From JBGSYJ01 sp041748075 (GTDB lineage Bacteria; Acidobacteriota; Thermoanaerobaculia; Gp7-AA8), in the NCBI GenBank assembly GCA_041748075.1, contig JBGTDX010000073.1, positions 8,429-72,428 on the forward strand: a stretch of DNA of 64,000 nucleotides, given 5' to 3'. The position numbers and the translations under genes were made by a program. Of the stretch, positions 41,091-49,971 are shown piece by piece; the first letter of the stretch is position 1, and each line of letters opens with the position of its first letter. The notes beneath the pieces were generated by a model. That model saw only the letters and a list, made by a program, of their open reading frames with translations. It ran no database searches and had not been told where the DNA came from.

Positions 41091-41756
41091 ATGCGCAGGT
41101 TCCTGATCATCTTCATTTGTGCAGCAGGCTACTCGGTTGCCCTTCCGGTCGCCGGCCAGCAGGTGGCCGTCGCACCGAAAATTTCGACTCTCGGGTATGG
41201 CGCCGACGTGATCGTGGGGCTGGGCTCCTACGTGCACCTGCGAGGAGGGCTTCATAGAGGCGACGTCACGCGCGACCTCACGCACAACGAGATCGAATAC
41301 GAGGGCGACGTGAAGCTCTCGAGTGAGAACCTCTTTCTCGATCTTTATCCAGGCGGCCGGGGCTTCCGGATCACTCTTGGAGCGATCCGCAATGACAACA
41401 TCTATGAAGCGCGCTCGACTGAGAATACGATCGTGGAAGTCAACGGAGTCCCCTACCCCGTCGCCCTCGTCGGACGGATTCGTGCGGTCGCTACGACAGA
41501 CGAGGTGGGGCCGTATCTCGGAATCGGATTCGGAAACGCATTCCGAGGCAGCTCACGCTTCCGCCTGTTGTTCGATATCGGAGCGTATGCTCACGGGGAG
41601 CCGATCGTCGACCTGATCGCCGAGCCCAATCCGGGGATTCTGCTTCCACCGAGTTTCGAAGAAGATCTCGCGGCGGAAGAACGCTCGCTGCAGGACGAGA
41701 TCAGCGATTACGAGATTTATCCGGTCGTTTCGTTGTCGCTCGCGTTCCGGTTCTGA
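41091..41756 (+). CDS. exported beta-barrel-like outer membrane protein
   Basis: 221 residues from ATG 41091, preceded by GGAGGAGAGG; the frame start at 41073 is less likely. A signal peptide (MRRFLIIFICAAGYSVALPVAG) is followed by alternating strands with aromatic-ended repeats (YGADVIVGLGSYVHLRGG, LFLDLYPGGRGFRITLGAIR, YLGIGFGNAF). The terminal residue is Phe (VVSLSLAFRF), a C-terminal signal for BAM insertion. It resembles small OmpW-like barrels; no cargo known. Confidence 0.75.
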   Translation: MRRFLIIFICAAGYSVALPVAGQQVAVAPKISTLGYGADVIVGLGSYVHLRGGLHRGDVTRDLTHNEIEYEGDVKLSSENLFLDLYPGGRGFRITLGAIRNDNIYEARSTENTIVEVNGVPYPVALVGRIRAVATTDEVGPYLGIGFGNAFRGSSRFRLLFDIGAYAHGEPIVDLIAEPNPGILLPPSFEEDLAAEERSLQDEISDYEIYPVVSLSLAFRF

Positions 41757-41847
41757 ATCACGCCACCATGAAGGTCTGTCATTTGCTTGCTTGGAACGAC
41801 ATCGGACCGGTCGGCTGACACCTGCTACGCTGTGCCGCGGAGGAGAC

Positions 41848-42969
41848 ATGAGTCGCATTTCAGAAATCGTCGCTCTACTTGCTTTTCTCCTTACCATTCC
41901 CCTCACGGCACAGACGCTGCCGAACGCTCAGGACGGCGTTGGCACCGACGGCGCGGGCAATCCGTTCTATGCGACGTTCTCGCTCGTTGCCATCAATCCG
42001 GTAACGGGTGAAGCCGGGGTCGCCGTAACAACGAGAGTTCCGTTCGTGGGACGCGCGGTCCCGTGGGCGCGGGCCGGCGTCGGAGCGGTCGCGACTCAGT
42101 CCTGGACGATCGTCGAATATGGACGTCAGGGGCTCGATCTTCTCGAACAGGGCGTCGCGCCTGAAGTGGCCCTCGAACAACTCCTCGTCGGAGATGGGGG
42201 CCGTGAGCGTCGACAGGTGGGGATGATCGACATGAAGGGGCGAACTGCATCCTTCACCGGCAACGAATGCGGGGCCTGGGCCGGTAGCCGCCAGGGAAAG
42301 AACTACACGATCCAGGGGAACATCCTCGTCGGACCCGAGGTCGTCGATGCCGTCGCTGATCATTTCGAATCCACCGAGGGAACGAGGATGCACTTTGCAG
42401 AACGTTTGATTCTCGCTCTGGAGGCCGGACAGAGGCTTGGGGGCGACCGGCGCTGGGGCAATCTGCAGAGCGCTGCATTGCGGGTTGCCGATCCCAGCGA
42501 TCCGGGACGTGGAGGCGATCACCTGTCATTTTCCATCGACGTCGGCGAGCATGAAGATCCCGTCGGCGAACTGAAACGGATCTACTACCGGACTGCGCGC
42601 AGACTCGGCCACCGCGAATTCTCTGCCGTCCGCGGTCCCGACGTGATCGAGCTCAAGAGAATGCTGCACGGCCTCGGTTATTGGAAAAAGGAGCTCGATG
42701 TCTTTCCGGAACCGCCGAAGTTCAGCGGCGACCGCAGTCTCATGCGGAGCGATCCGGCGGCCTTCGACAAGCTCATCGAACCTTATCAGAAGGAAGAGAC
42801 GGCCTACTACGATCGATTCGCAGAATACGACGCGGAGGCTGTTGCGGCCGTCGATGCGTTCCGAAAGGACCACGGTCTCGATTATTCGGGGACACCGCGT
42901 GGTCTCGTGGATGAGCGGTTCGTGAGCGCGCTCCGGGAAGCGTATTTGAAGAAGACAATTGAGAATTGA
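41848..42969 (+). CDS. DUF1028 domain protein, exported
   Basis: 373 residues from ATG 41848 (GGAGGAGA 6 nt before). A signal peptide (MSRISEIVALLAFLLTIPLTAQ) precedes DUF1028 at ~30-270: FYATFSLVAINPVTGEAGVA, AVTTRVPFVGRAVPWARAG, GAVATQSWTIVEYG, GRTASFTGNECGAWAGS and IQGNILVGPEVV. The family resembles Ntn-hydrolases. The C-terminal ~100 residues (ELKRMLHGLGYWKKELDVFP) resemble a peptidoglycan-binding-like module. Its stop TGA forms one end of a 19-nt palindrome shared with the convergent gene. Confidence 0.85.
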   Translation: MSRISEIVALLAFLLTIPLTAQTLPNAQDGVGTDGAGNPFYATFSLVAINPVTGEAGVAVTTRVPFVGRAVPWARAGVGAVATQSWTIVEYGRQGLDLLEQGVAPEVALEQLLVGDGGRERRQVGMIDMKGRTASFTGNECGAWAGSRQGKNYTIQGNILVGPEVVDAVADHFESTEGTRMHFAERLILALEAGQRLGGDRRWGNLQSAALRVADPSDPGRGGDHLSFSIDVGEHEDPVGELKRIYYRTARRLGHREFSAVRGPDVIELKRMLHGLGYWKKELDVFPEPPKFSGDRSLMRSDPAAFDKLIEPYQKEETAYYDRFAEYDAEAVAAVDAFRKDHGLDYSGTPRGLVDERFVSALREAYLKKTIEN

Positions 42970-42985
42970 GAATTCTAAATTCTCA
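42967..42985. terminator. palindrome bridging two convergent stop codons
   Basis: The 19-nt sequence has an 8-bp stem (TGAGAATT/AATTCTCA, loop CTA). Its first three bases are the TGA of the plus-strand gene and its last three, read on the other strand, are the TGA of the minus-strand gene. Two AATTGAG heptamers run into it (42957-42970). It is likely a two-way transcription end. Confidence 0.7.
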
Positions 42986-44026
42986 GTCCGGTATCCTCAC
43001 CGTCACGCGGTTCGATGGAGCGGGCACGACCGGATCTGGTTCTGTTCCCGTGAGTGCACGGAGCGTCCGGATCGCCCCCTCTGCAGCCCCGGCACCGGAG
43101 CCCGGCCGGAAAACTTCGCGCAACTGTGCAACGACCCTGTTCTCCTGTTCGCGAAGCCTTCCCATGCGCCGGAACGTATCTCCCTCGATTGTTCCCCGGC
43201 TCTCGCCGGCGACGCTGACGTTGACTTCCGCCACTTCATGTTCGGGAGTGGAGCGGGAAAGAGCGAGCAGTGCCCCGCTGGCATCGGCGCCCTTTTCCAC
43301 CTCGACGTCGTAGACCACGACACCAGGCACGATCCAGTAGCGATAGCGAGCTGATACTTCGACGCCGTCGAAGCCGTTACTGGCCTCTATCGCGCGGCTC
43401 AGCGGCACCTGCAGAAGAAAGTGCTGCGTGAACAGACCGAGTGCCGCAGCGAGCAGCGGCGTCCCGACGAGCACAATCTTCACTCTTCTGAGGTGGGGAA
43501 TGTTCAACGTGAATCGTTCAAAGGCGAACTGTCGTTTGAAGTGCGCGCCTAGCGATCGAAAGGAATCCCGCAAGCGCTCTCGCTTCGAGCGGTCCGAGCC
43601 TCCTTGATCGTCATCTTCGAAAGGAAGTTCCTCCTCGACGGGGATCAGGTAGTAGAGGATCGAGAGCATGAGGCCTGCTCCGATGGCGATCATGCCGACG
43701 GGCCGGAAGATGAAGAGCGTCACCAGCCCCAGCAGGTACGCGGTCCAGCTCGCGGCGTTGACCTGTTTTCTCCGCTTGCGCGCCTTCCGTGCAAGATAGC
43801 CGGGGTCGAGAATCTCGGAGCAGTGACGGCACCGGATGGCGGTCTTCGGGACGGCTCCCCTGCACGCGCGGCACTCGATCAGTTCCACATCCGAGGCCCG
43901 GCGCTTCTGCCTGAGGCCATCCTCCGATCGACGATGCGGTTCCGAGAGAGTCATAAAAAGCAGACCGCAGGCGCTGCAGGCTTTCGCTTCCGCTTCGCGG
44001 ATCACGTTGCACTCAGGGCAGCGCAT
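42983..44026 (-). CDS. zinc-ribbon membrane protein, unknown function
   Basis: 347 residues. Two zinc ribbons: CPECNVIREAEAKACSACG at the N-terminus and CRACRGAVPKTAIRCRHC at 50-70. Two or three membrane helices follow (AASWTAYLLGLVTLFIF, PVGMIAIGAGLMLSILYYL and, near 180, ILVGTPLLAAALGLFTQHFL). The C-terminal ~140 residues form an extracytoplasmic beta domain. It is read 6 nt after the tail-anchored exported gene (44033-44749), so they form an operon. Confidence 0.65.
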   Translation of the reverse strand: MRCPECNVIREAEAKACSACGLLFMTLSEPHRRSEDGLRQKRRASDVELIECRACRGAVPKTAIRCRHCSEILDPGYLARKARKRRKQVNAASWTAYLLGLVTLFIFRPVGMIAIGAGLMLSILYYLIPVEEELPFEDDDQGGSDRSKRERLRDSFRSLGAHFKRQFAFERFTLNIPHLRRVKIVLVGTPLLAAALGLFTQHFLLQVPLSRAIEASNGFDGVEVSARYRYWIVPGVVVYDVEVEKGADASGALLALSRSTPEHEVAEVNVSVAGESRGTIEGDTFRRMGRLREQENRVVAQLREVFRPGSGAGAAEGAIRTLRALTGTEPDPVVPAPSNRVTVRIPD

Positions 44027-44032
44027 GAATCT

Positions 44033-44749
44033 CTATCTCCGCCTCAGAATGGGAATGAGAGAGATCAGGACGCCGATACCGAGCAGGATCATCAGCACCT
44101 TGTTCTCGTCGAGGAATTCGACGGCTGAGGACCGCCAGCTTCGCTCGGCGGGAACTGCCCGGGAGACCGCGGCCGTGTTGAGCCTCTGTCTCTGCAGGCG
44201 GTCGGTGGCAAGGGACACTTCCCTCTCGAACGACTCGAGCGTTCGGGATTCCTCGGCTGCTGCAATCTTTCCGGTCTGGTTGTCCAGCAGCACCAGATCG
44301 GACGATGCGGGCCAGACCGTGCGACGTCCGGACAAATCGTTCCGGACTTCGTAGGTTCCCTGGTCCAGATAGAGCACCGTGGGCCCGACGCGTTCCTGCT
44401 TGACGAACAGAATGCGCTCGTCGCCCATACGGAATGCCGGGACTCCGACTGTCTGCTGATGGATACCGTCGACCGCGCCACCCGGAACGGTCACTTCGAT
44501 GGTTCCGCCCGCACGACCCTTCATCGACTTGTCGACCTCGATGGTGGCAGTGGTGAGGATCCAGCGCCCGGTCGGATCGAATGACGAGCGGGTCCCTGTC
44601 ACCCGTCCAAGCACAATCGCCTCGGCTTCATCGACTTTCTGGTCGAAGGGTATGTAACGGGCGACGGTAGAATGGGCATTTGGAACCGCGGCAAGAAAGC
44701 TCACCGCTGCACCCAGGAGGATGGAAGCAACTTTCGTTTTGAGGGTCAT
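44033..44749 (-). CDS. exported protein with C-terminal membrane anchor, unknown function
   Basis: 238 residues. Signal peptide MTLKTKVASILLGAAVSFLA. The mature part has strands including AEAIVLGRVTGTRSSFDPTG and WILTTATIEVDKSMKG, and ends in a helix plus basic tail (VLMILLGIGVLISLIPILRRR). Such a tail suggests anchoring after export. Unrecognised family; its downstream partner is the zinc-ribbon membrane protein. Confidence 0.6.
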   Translation of the reverse strand: MTLKTKVASILLGAAVSFLAAVPNAHSTVARYIPFDQKVDEAEAIVLGRVTGTRSSFDPTGRWILTTATIEVDKSMKGRAGGTIEVTVPGGAVDGIHQQTVGVPAFRMGDERILFVKQERVGPTVLYLDQGTYEVRNDLSGRRTVWPASSDLVLLDNQTGKIAAAEESRTLESFEREVSLATDRLQRQRLNTAAVSRAVPAERSWRSSAVEFLDENKVLMILLGIGVLISLIPILRRR

Positions 44750-44825
44750 CGTCGAGAGGTCCCGGCCCCGCCACCGGCGGGAAAGTTATTATGCAACATT
44801 TGCAAGGATCCTGCCGGATATGGAC

Positions 44826-44897
44826 GAGTGAAGGGTGACGAGTGAAGGGTGCTTCCCCTTGCCCCTTTCACTCTTCACTCTTCACCCTTCACCCTTC
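44826..44897. repeat. heptamer inverted repeat element, copy 4 (GAGTGAA/GGGTGAA units)
   Basis: Left arm 44826-44851: GAGTGAA, GGGTGAC, GAGTGAA, GGGTG. Right arm 44867-44897: TTCACTC twice, TTCACCC twice, TTC. The loop is 15 nt. It lies in the 271-nt gap between the divergent 44749 gene and the glutamate dehydrogenase, whose rest shows no clear promoter. Confidence 0.85.
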
Positions 44898-45020
44898 CTC
44901 TCTGCGCCCAAGTCATTTATCCTTTGTGACTGGAAGCGACGGAATCCTCAGTTGAGTCCGGCACGACGCTTCTGCTTCCCATGCATATCTGCAAATCCCC
45001 AAAAGCACCCGAGGTCATGA

Positions 45021-48000
45021 ATGGCAGTCAACGAAGAACTGCGTAAATCGGATCTGGTAGACCACCTGTCGGAGCAAGCGGCGGCGAAGGTCACCGGCGA
45101 GATGCGCACGGCCGCATCGATGTTCGTTCAGCAGTATTTCGAGTTCGTCGCTCCGGACGATGTGCTGTACACGTCACCGGAGACGCTTCTGGGAGGAGCG
45201 CTCTCGCTATGGCAATTCGGCGTAGAGCGAAAGCCCGGCGAAGAGAAAGTCAGAGTCTTCAACCCTTCCGCGGAGCACGGATGGGCTTCCGAGCACACCG
45301 TCATGGAGATCGTGAACGACGACATGCCGTTTCTCGTCGACTCGGTCGCCGCGGCGATCATGCGGAACGAACGCAGCATTCATCTGCTCGTCCATCCGGT
45401 AGTCGGAGTACGGCGCTCGCTCGACGGCAGCCGGATGCCGCTGCCCGATGAAGGTGCGAATCCAGCCGACGACGATTCGGTGCTGCTTACCGAGTCTTAC
45501 ATGCACATCGAGTTCGACCAGGAAACGGAACCGGACGAGATCGAGGCGATTCGGCGCAACGTCGAGCATGTGCTCGGGCAGGTTCGGGTCGTAGTCGACG
45601 ACTGGCACCCGATGAAGCGCAAGCTCGAAGAAGGTCTCGCGATGCTCGATTCTCCTGAAACGGCGTTCCTGCCGGCGAGCACGATCCAGGAGGCCAAGGA
45701 GTTTCTGCACTGGCTGGCGGACCATCATTTCCTGTTTCTGGGATATCGGGAGTACTCCTTCGTGACGACTGACGAGGGCGTTTTTCTCGAACTGGACCCC
45801 GAGTCGGGACTGGGGATTCTCCGTGCAGTCCGGCAGGAGTCGGTCGAACGGAGCCGCACGCCTTTCACGAAGGAGTTCAGCGATTTCGCGCAGCGGCACG
45901 AGCCGATCATCATCACGAAGGCGAATAGCCGCAGTCTCGTGCATAAACCGGGGACGATGGACCGGGTCAGCATCAAGAAGTTCGACGACGAGGGTCGATT
46001 CCTGACCGAGCATCGCTTCCTGGGGCTCTTCACATCCGTGGCGTACAGCCGCAGCGTTCGCGAAATCCCGCTTGTGCGGCAGAAAGCGAAGCGGGTAATC
46101 GAAAGGTCGGGACTCGCACCCAGCAGTCACAACGGCAAGGCTCTGATCGAGATTCTCGAGACCTTTCCCCGCGATGAGATGTTTCAGATCACCGAGGATG
46201 AGCTGTTCAACATGGCGATCGGAATCCTGCAGTTGCAGGACCGCCAGCGAGTGGGTCTGTTCTGCCGCAAGGATGTCTTCGAGCGCTTCGTATCCTGCCT
46301 GGTTTTCGTACCGAGAGATCGTTATGACGTCGAGTTCCGCGACAAAGCGAGCCGCATCCTCGAGAACGCGTTCGACGGCGCAGTCATCAATGTGCACGCG
46401 CATCTGACCGACTCTCCGCTGGCACGCGCGCAGTTCATCATCAGGACCAATCCGGGGCAGATTCCGAAGGTCGACACACGCAGGCTCGAGGCGATGCTTG
46501 CCGAGGCTTCGCGAAACTGGTCCGACCGTCTGCTCGATGCGTTGGACACCGCCATGGGAGAGGAAGAGTCGCTCGACCTCTATCATCGGTACCGGCGGGC
46601 TTTCCCCGCGGGCTACGCGGAGCGGTTCGAGCCGCGGATCGCCGTTGGCGACATCGAGCGGATCGAAAAGGTTGCCGCGAGCGGTCTTCTGGCGATCGAG
46701 CTCTACCAGCGCGAAGGCGCGCGGCCGCACGAACTCCGCTGCAAGATCTTCCACGCGGGAATCGTCGCACTGTCCGACCTCATGCCTCGACTCGAGAGCA
46801 TGGGACTGAAAGTTCAGTCGGAAACACCGTTCGACATCTATCCGGTCGGCACGCCCACTGGAGTACGGATCCGCGATCTCCGGCTTCTCGTGGAAGACCA
46901 TGGCATCAATTTCCTGGAAGCCAAGCCGAAGTTCGAGGAGACATTTCTCCGAGTCTGGAAAGGTGATGCGGAGAACGACGGCTTCAACCGGCTCGTGCTG
47001 GCGACCGGGATGGAGTGGCACGAGGTCGCTGTGCTCCGGGCCTACTGCAAGTATCTGCGACAGGCAGGCATCACCCTGAGCGAGACCTACATGCAGCAGA
47101 CGATGTCGAACAACCCGGCGATCGCACGGATGCTGCTGGACCTCTACTATGCGCTGTTCGATACGTCGGGAGCGAACGAGGCGCGTGCCGAGGAGCTCCG
47201 CGAACAGATCGACGAAGCGCTCGACTCGGTGTCGAACCCGGACGAGGACAGAATTCTGAGGCGCTATCGCAATCTGATCGACTCGACCCTCAGGACGAAC
47301 TACTTTCAGAGAGACAGCTATGGTGAGCGAAAGCCCTGGATCTCGTTCAAGTTCGACTCGAACGCGCTCGAGGGACTGCCACTGCCGCGTCCACAGTACG
47401 AAGTGTTCGTTTATTCGCCGCGCATGGAAGGCATTCACCTCAGGGGAGGCAAGGTCGCCCGCGGAGGACTCCGCTGGTCTGACAGGCGGGAAGACTTCCG
47501 CACCGAGATCCTGGGGCTGATGAAGGCTCAGACTGTCAAGAACGCGGTGATCGTTCCGGTCGGAGCGAAGGGTGGATTTATCGTCAAGCAGACCGGCGGT
47601 ACGCGAGACGAGGTCATGGCCGAGGGGGTCGCCTGCTACAAAATGCTGATCCGGGCGCTGCTCGATCTGACCGACAATCGCTCCGGAGACGAAATCGTTC
47701 CTCCCGAAGGTATCCTACGGAGAGACGGCGACGACCCTTACCTGGTGGTCGCGGCCGACAAGGGAACGGCGACATTCTCCGACATCGCCAACGGCATCTC
47801 GATGGAGTACGGATTCTGGCTCGGCGATGCGTTCGCGTCCGGCGGAAGCGCAGGATACGACCACAAAAAGATAGGCATCACCGCGCGGGGTGGCTGGGAG
47901 GCCGTCAAGCGTCACTTCAACGAGCTCGGCGTCGATTGCCAGCGTGAAGATTTCACAGCCGTAGGCGTCGGCGACATGTCCGGAGACGTCTTCGGCAACG

Positions 48001-49850
48001 CGATGCTTCTGTCACGGCACATCAAGCTCATCGGAGCGTTCAACCATCTTCACATCTTCGTCGATCCCGATCCTGATCCGGAACGAAGCTTCACCGAACG
48101 GGAGCGCCTCTTCAACATGCCACGATCGTCATGGTCGGATTACGACAGGACGGTTCTGTCAGCCGGCGGCGGTGTCTACGAGCGACGAGCCAAGTCGATT
48201 ACGGTATCCGACCACGTGAGAGAAAGATTCGACCTCGCGCAGAACACTGTGACGCCGGCGGATCTGATCCAGGCCATTCTGCGGGCACGAGCTGATCTGA
48301 TGTGGCTGGGTGGAATCGGCACATATGTGAAGGCCAGCGACGAGACGCATGCCGAAGTACTCGACCGCGCGAACGATGCTCTTCGGGTGAATGCAGACGA
48401 GTTGCGCGTCCGGGTCATCGGGGAAGGAGCCAATCTCGGATTCACGCAACAGGCCAGGGTGGAGTTCGCACTCACGAGCAGCGCCGGAAAGATCAACACA
48501 GACGCGATCGACAATTCTGCCGGTGTCGATTGCTCGGACCACGAAGTCAACATCAAGATTCTCATCGATGACGCGATCGCCCGAGGCGAGATTCCGCCGG
48601 CGGAGCGTCTGGACCTTCTCGCCGAAATGACCGAGGAAGTTGCGAGGCTGGTTCTCCGCGACAACTACCAGCAGACACAGGTCATCAGCGTCGCCTTCGC
48701 GCAGGGCGAGGCCATCCTGGACCAGCAGATACGGTTCATTCGCTATCTCGAACGGACGGGGAAACTCGACCGCGCTCTCGAGGGTCTGCCCGATGACGAG
48801 ACGTTTCAGGAACGTCAGGCTGCACATCTCGGGCTCACACGTCCCGAGCTGGCTGTTTTGCTCGCCTACAGCAAGATCTGGCTCTATCAGGAACTGCTCG
48901 AATCCGACCTTCCCGACGATCCGCTGCTCGTTGAGGATCTGATCCTCTACTTTCCGAAGCAGTTGCGTGACAGATACCGGAAGGCAATCGAACGTCACCG
49001 TCTCCGAAGGGAAATCATAGCGACCTTCGTGACGAATACGATGGTCAACCGCGTCCGGCCGACGTTCGTCGCGCGAATGATGGAAGAGACGGGTAAGACT
49101 GCGCCCGATATCGCCCGCGCCTACGCGATCATCCGCGACTCGTTCGATCTCCGCACTACATGGAAGGCAATCGAACACCTCGACGGCAAGGTTCCGTCCG
49201 CCCTCCAGATTCAAATGCTGATCGAGGTGGGACAGCTTCTGGAACGGACCACAGTATGGCTTCTCCGCAGCGGCTATGACGATCTCGATATCTCCGCGTG
49301 TATCGATCGCTTCGGTCCACGCATCGCCGACCTCGCCCGGAATATCGAACAGATTCTCCCTCCCGCTGCGCTCAATGCGATGCTTCAGCGTGAGAACGAG
49401 AATCTTCAGCTCGGGCTTCCGTCGGGGCTCGCTCGACGAAGAGCGACCAGCGGCATTCTCACCTCGGCTCTGGACATCGTTCGGCTCGCACATGTCGGAA
49501 GTCTGAACGTCGTCGATGCAGGAAGGGTGTACTTTCACATCGGGGCGCGATTCGATCTCGACCGGATGCGGACAGCCGCGCAAGCCATCAAGACCGACTC
49601 CCCCTGGCAGAAACAGGCCATCGCTGGAGCAATCGACGATCTGTTCGCCTATCAGAGCACTCTGACCGCGCGCGTTCTCGAATCGGCCGGCGAGGCCTCC
49701 ACCGAGTCGGTGGAGGAATGGCTCGCCACCCGCGGCCCACTCGTAGCGCGAATCGAGCAACTGCTCACGGAGGTTCGCGCCGCGACGGTGATCGATCTGC
49801 CAATGATCACCGTCGTTACGCGCCGGCTGCGGGCTCTTGTCGAGTCCTGA
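45021..49850 (+). CDS. large NAD-specific glutamate dehydrogenase (180-kDa type)
   Basis: 1609 residues, the usual size of the L-GDH180 family. The N-terminal ~720 residues carry ACT-like regulatory modules. The catalytic core is at ~780-1350: the glutamate-binding segment RGGLRWSDRREDFRTEILGLMKAQ, the lysine-containing PVGAKGGFIVK, then DKGTATFSDIAN and the dinucleotide-binding GVGDMSGDVFGNAML and GGIGTYVKAS. It deaminates glutamate to 2-oxoglutarate with NAD, feeding the TCA cycle. It stands alone in + orientation and is probably allosterically regulated, as in the family. Confidence 0.96.
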   Translation: MAVNEELRKSDLVDHLSEQAAAKVTGEMRTAASMFVQQYFEFVAPDDVLYTSPETLLGGALSLWQFGVERKPGEEKVRVFNPSAEHGWASEHTVMEIVNDDMPFLVDSVAAAIMRNERSIHLLVHPVVGVRRSLDGSRMPLPDEGANPADDDSVLLTESYMHIEFDQETEPDEIEAIRRNVEHVLGQVRVVVDDWHPMKRKLEEGLAMLDSPETAFLPASTIQEAKEFLHWLADHHFLFLGYREYSFVTTDEGVFLELDPESGLGILRAVRQESVERSRTPFTKEFSDFAQRHEPIIITKANSRSLVHKPGTMDRVSIKKFDDEGRFLTEHRFLGLFTSVAYSRSVREIPLVRQKAKRVIERSGLAPSSHNGKALIEILETFPRDEMFQITEDELFNMAIGILQLQDRQRVGLFCRKDVFERFVSCLVFVPRDRYDVEFRDKASRILENAFDGAVINVHAHLTDSPLARAQFIIRTNPGQIPKVDTRRLEAMLAEASRNWSDRLLDALDTAMGEEESLDLYHRYRRAFPAGYAERFEPRIAVGDIERIEKVAASGLLAIELYQREGARPHELRCKIFHAGIVALSDLMPRLESMGLKVQSETPFDIYPVGTPTGVRIRDLRLLVEDHGINFLEAKPKFEETFLRVWKGDAENDGFNRLVLATGMEWHEVAVLRAYCKYLRQAGITLSETYMQQTMSNNPAIARMLLDLYYALFDTSGANEARAEELREQIDEALDSVSNPDEDRILRRYRNLIDSTLRTNYFQRDSYGERKPWISFKFDSNALEGLPLPRPQYEVFVYSPRMEGIHLRGGKVARGGLRWSDRREDFRTEILGLMKAQTVKNAVIVPVGAKGGFIVKQTGGTRDEVMAEGVACYKMLIRALLDLTDNRSGDEIVPPEGILRRDGDDPYLVVAADKGTATFSDIANGISMEYGFWLGDAFASGGSAGYDHKKIGITARGGWEAVKRHFNELGVDCQREDFTAVGVGDMSGDVFGNAMLLSRHIKLIGAFNHLHIFVDPDPDPERSFTERERLFNMPRSSWSDYDRTVLSAGGGVYERRAKSITVSDHVRERFDLAQNTVTPADLIQAILRARADLMWLGGIGTYVKASDETHAEVLDRANDALRVNADELRVRVIGEGANLGFTQQARVEFALTSSAGKINTDAIDNSAGVDCSDHEVNIKILIDDAIARGEIPPAERLDLLAEMTEEVARLVLRDNYQQTQVISVAFAQGEAILDQQIRFIRYLERTGKLDRALEGLPDDETFQERQAAHLGLTRPELAVLLAYSKIWLYQELLESDLPDDPLLVEDLILYFPKQLRDRYRKAIERHRLRREIIATFVTNTMVNRVRPTFVARMMEETGKTAPDIARAYAIIRDSFDLRTTWKAIEHLDGKVPSALQIQMLIEVGQLLERTTVWLLRSGYDDLDISACIDRFGPRIADLARNIEQILPPAALNAMLQRENENLQLGLPSGLARRRATSGILTSALDIVRLAHVGSLNVVDAGRVYFHIGARFDLDRMRTAAQAIKTDSPWQKQAIAGAIDDLFAYQSTLTARVLESAGEASTESVEEWLATRGPLVARIEQLLTEVRAATVIDLPMITVVTRRLRALVES

Positions 49851-49971
49851 ACGGCAACTCTCCCCTTCTGGACCGGCAGAGCCCACCGGCGGCTCCGGGG
49901 CCGCCCTGCGAGAGGTGACTTCCCGGCGCTTGACGCTCCGTTGACACTGGATGGGTTAGATTCGCCCACAA

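Noticed and set aside
45207..47438. A 743-codon open frame opposite the glutamate dehydrogenase, and a similar one at 48159-49886
   Set aside because: Antisense shadows of a confident gene with no domain signal.
49930..49961. A promoter made of TTGACG/TTGACA and TTAGAT before the degenerate cyclase gene
   Set aside because: The spacings are 20 and 9 nt, not usable for a standard sigma-70 promoter.
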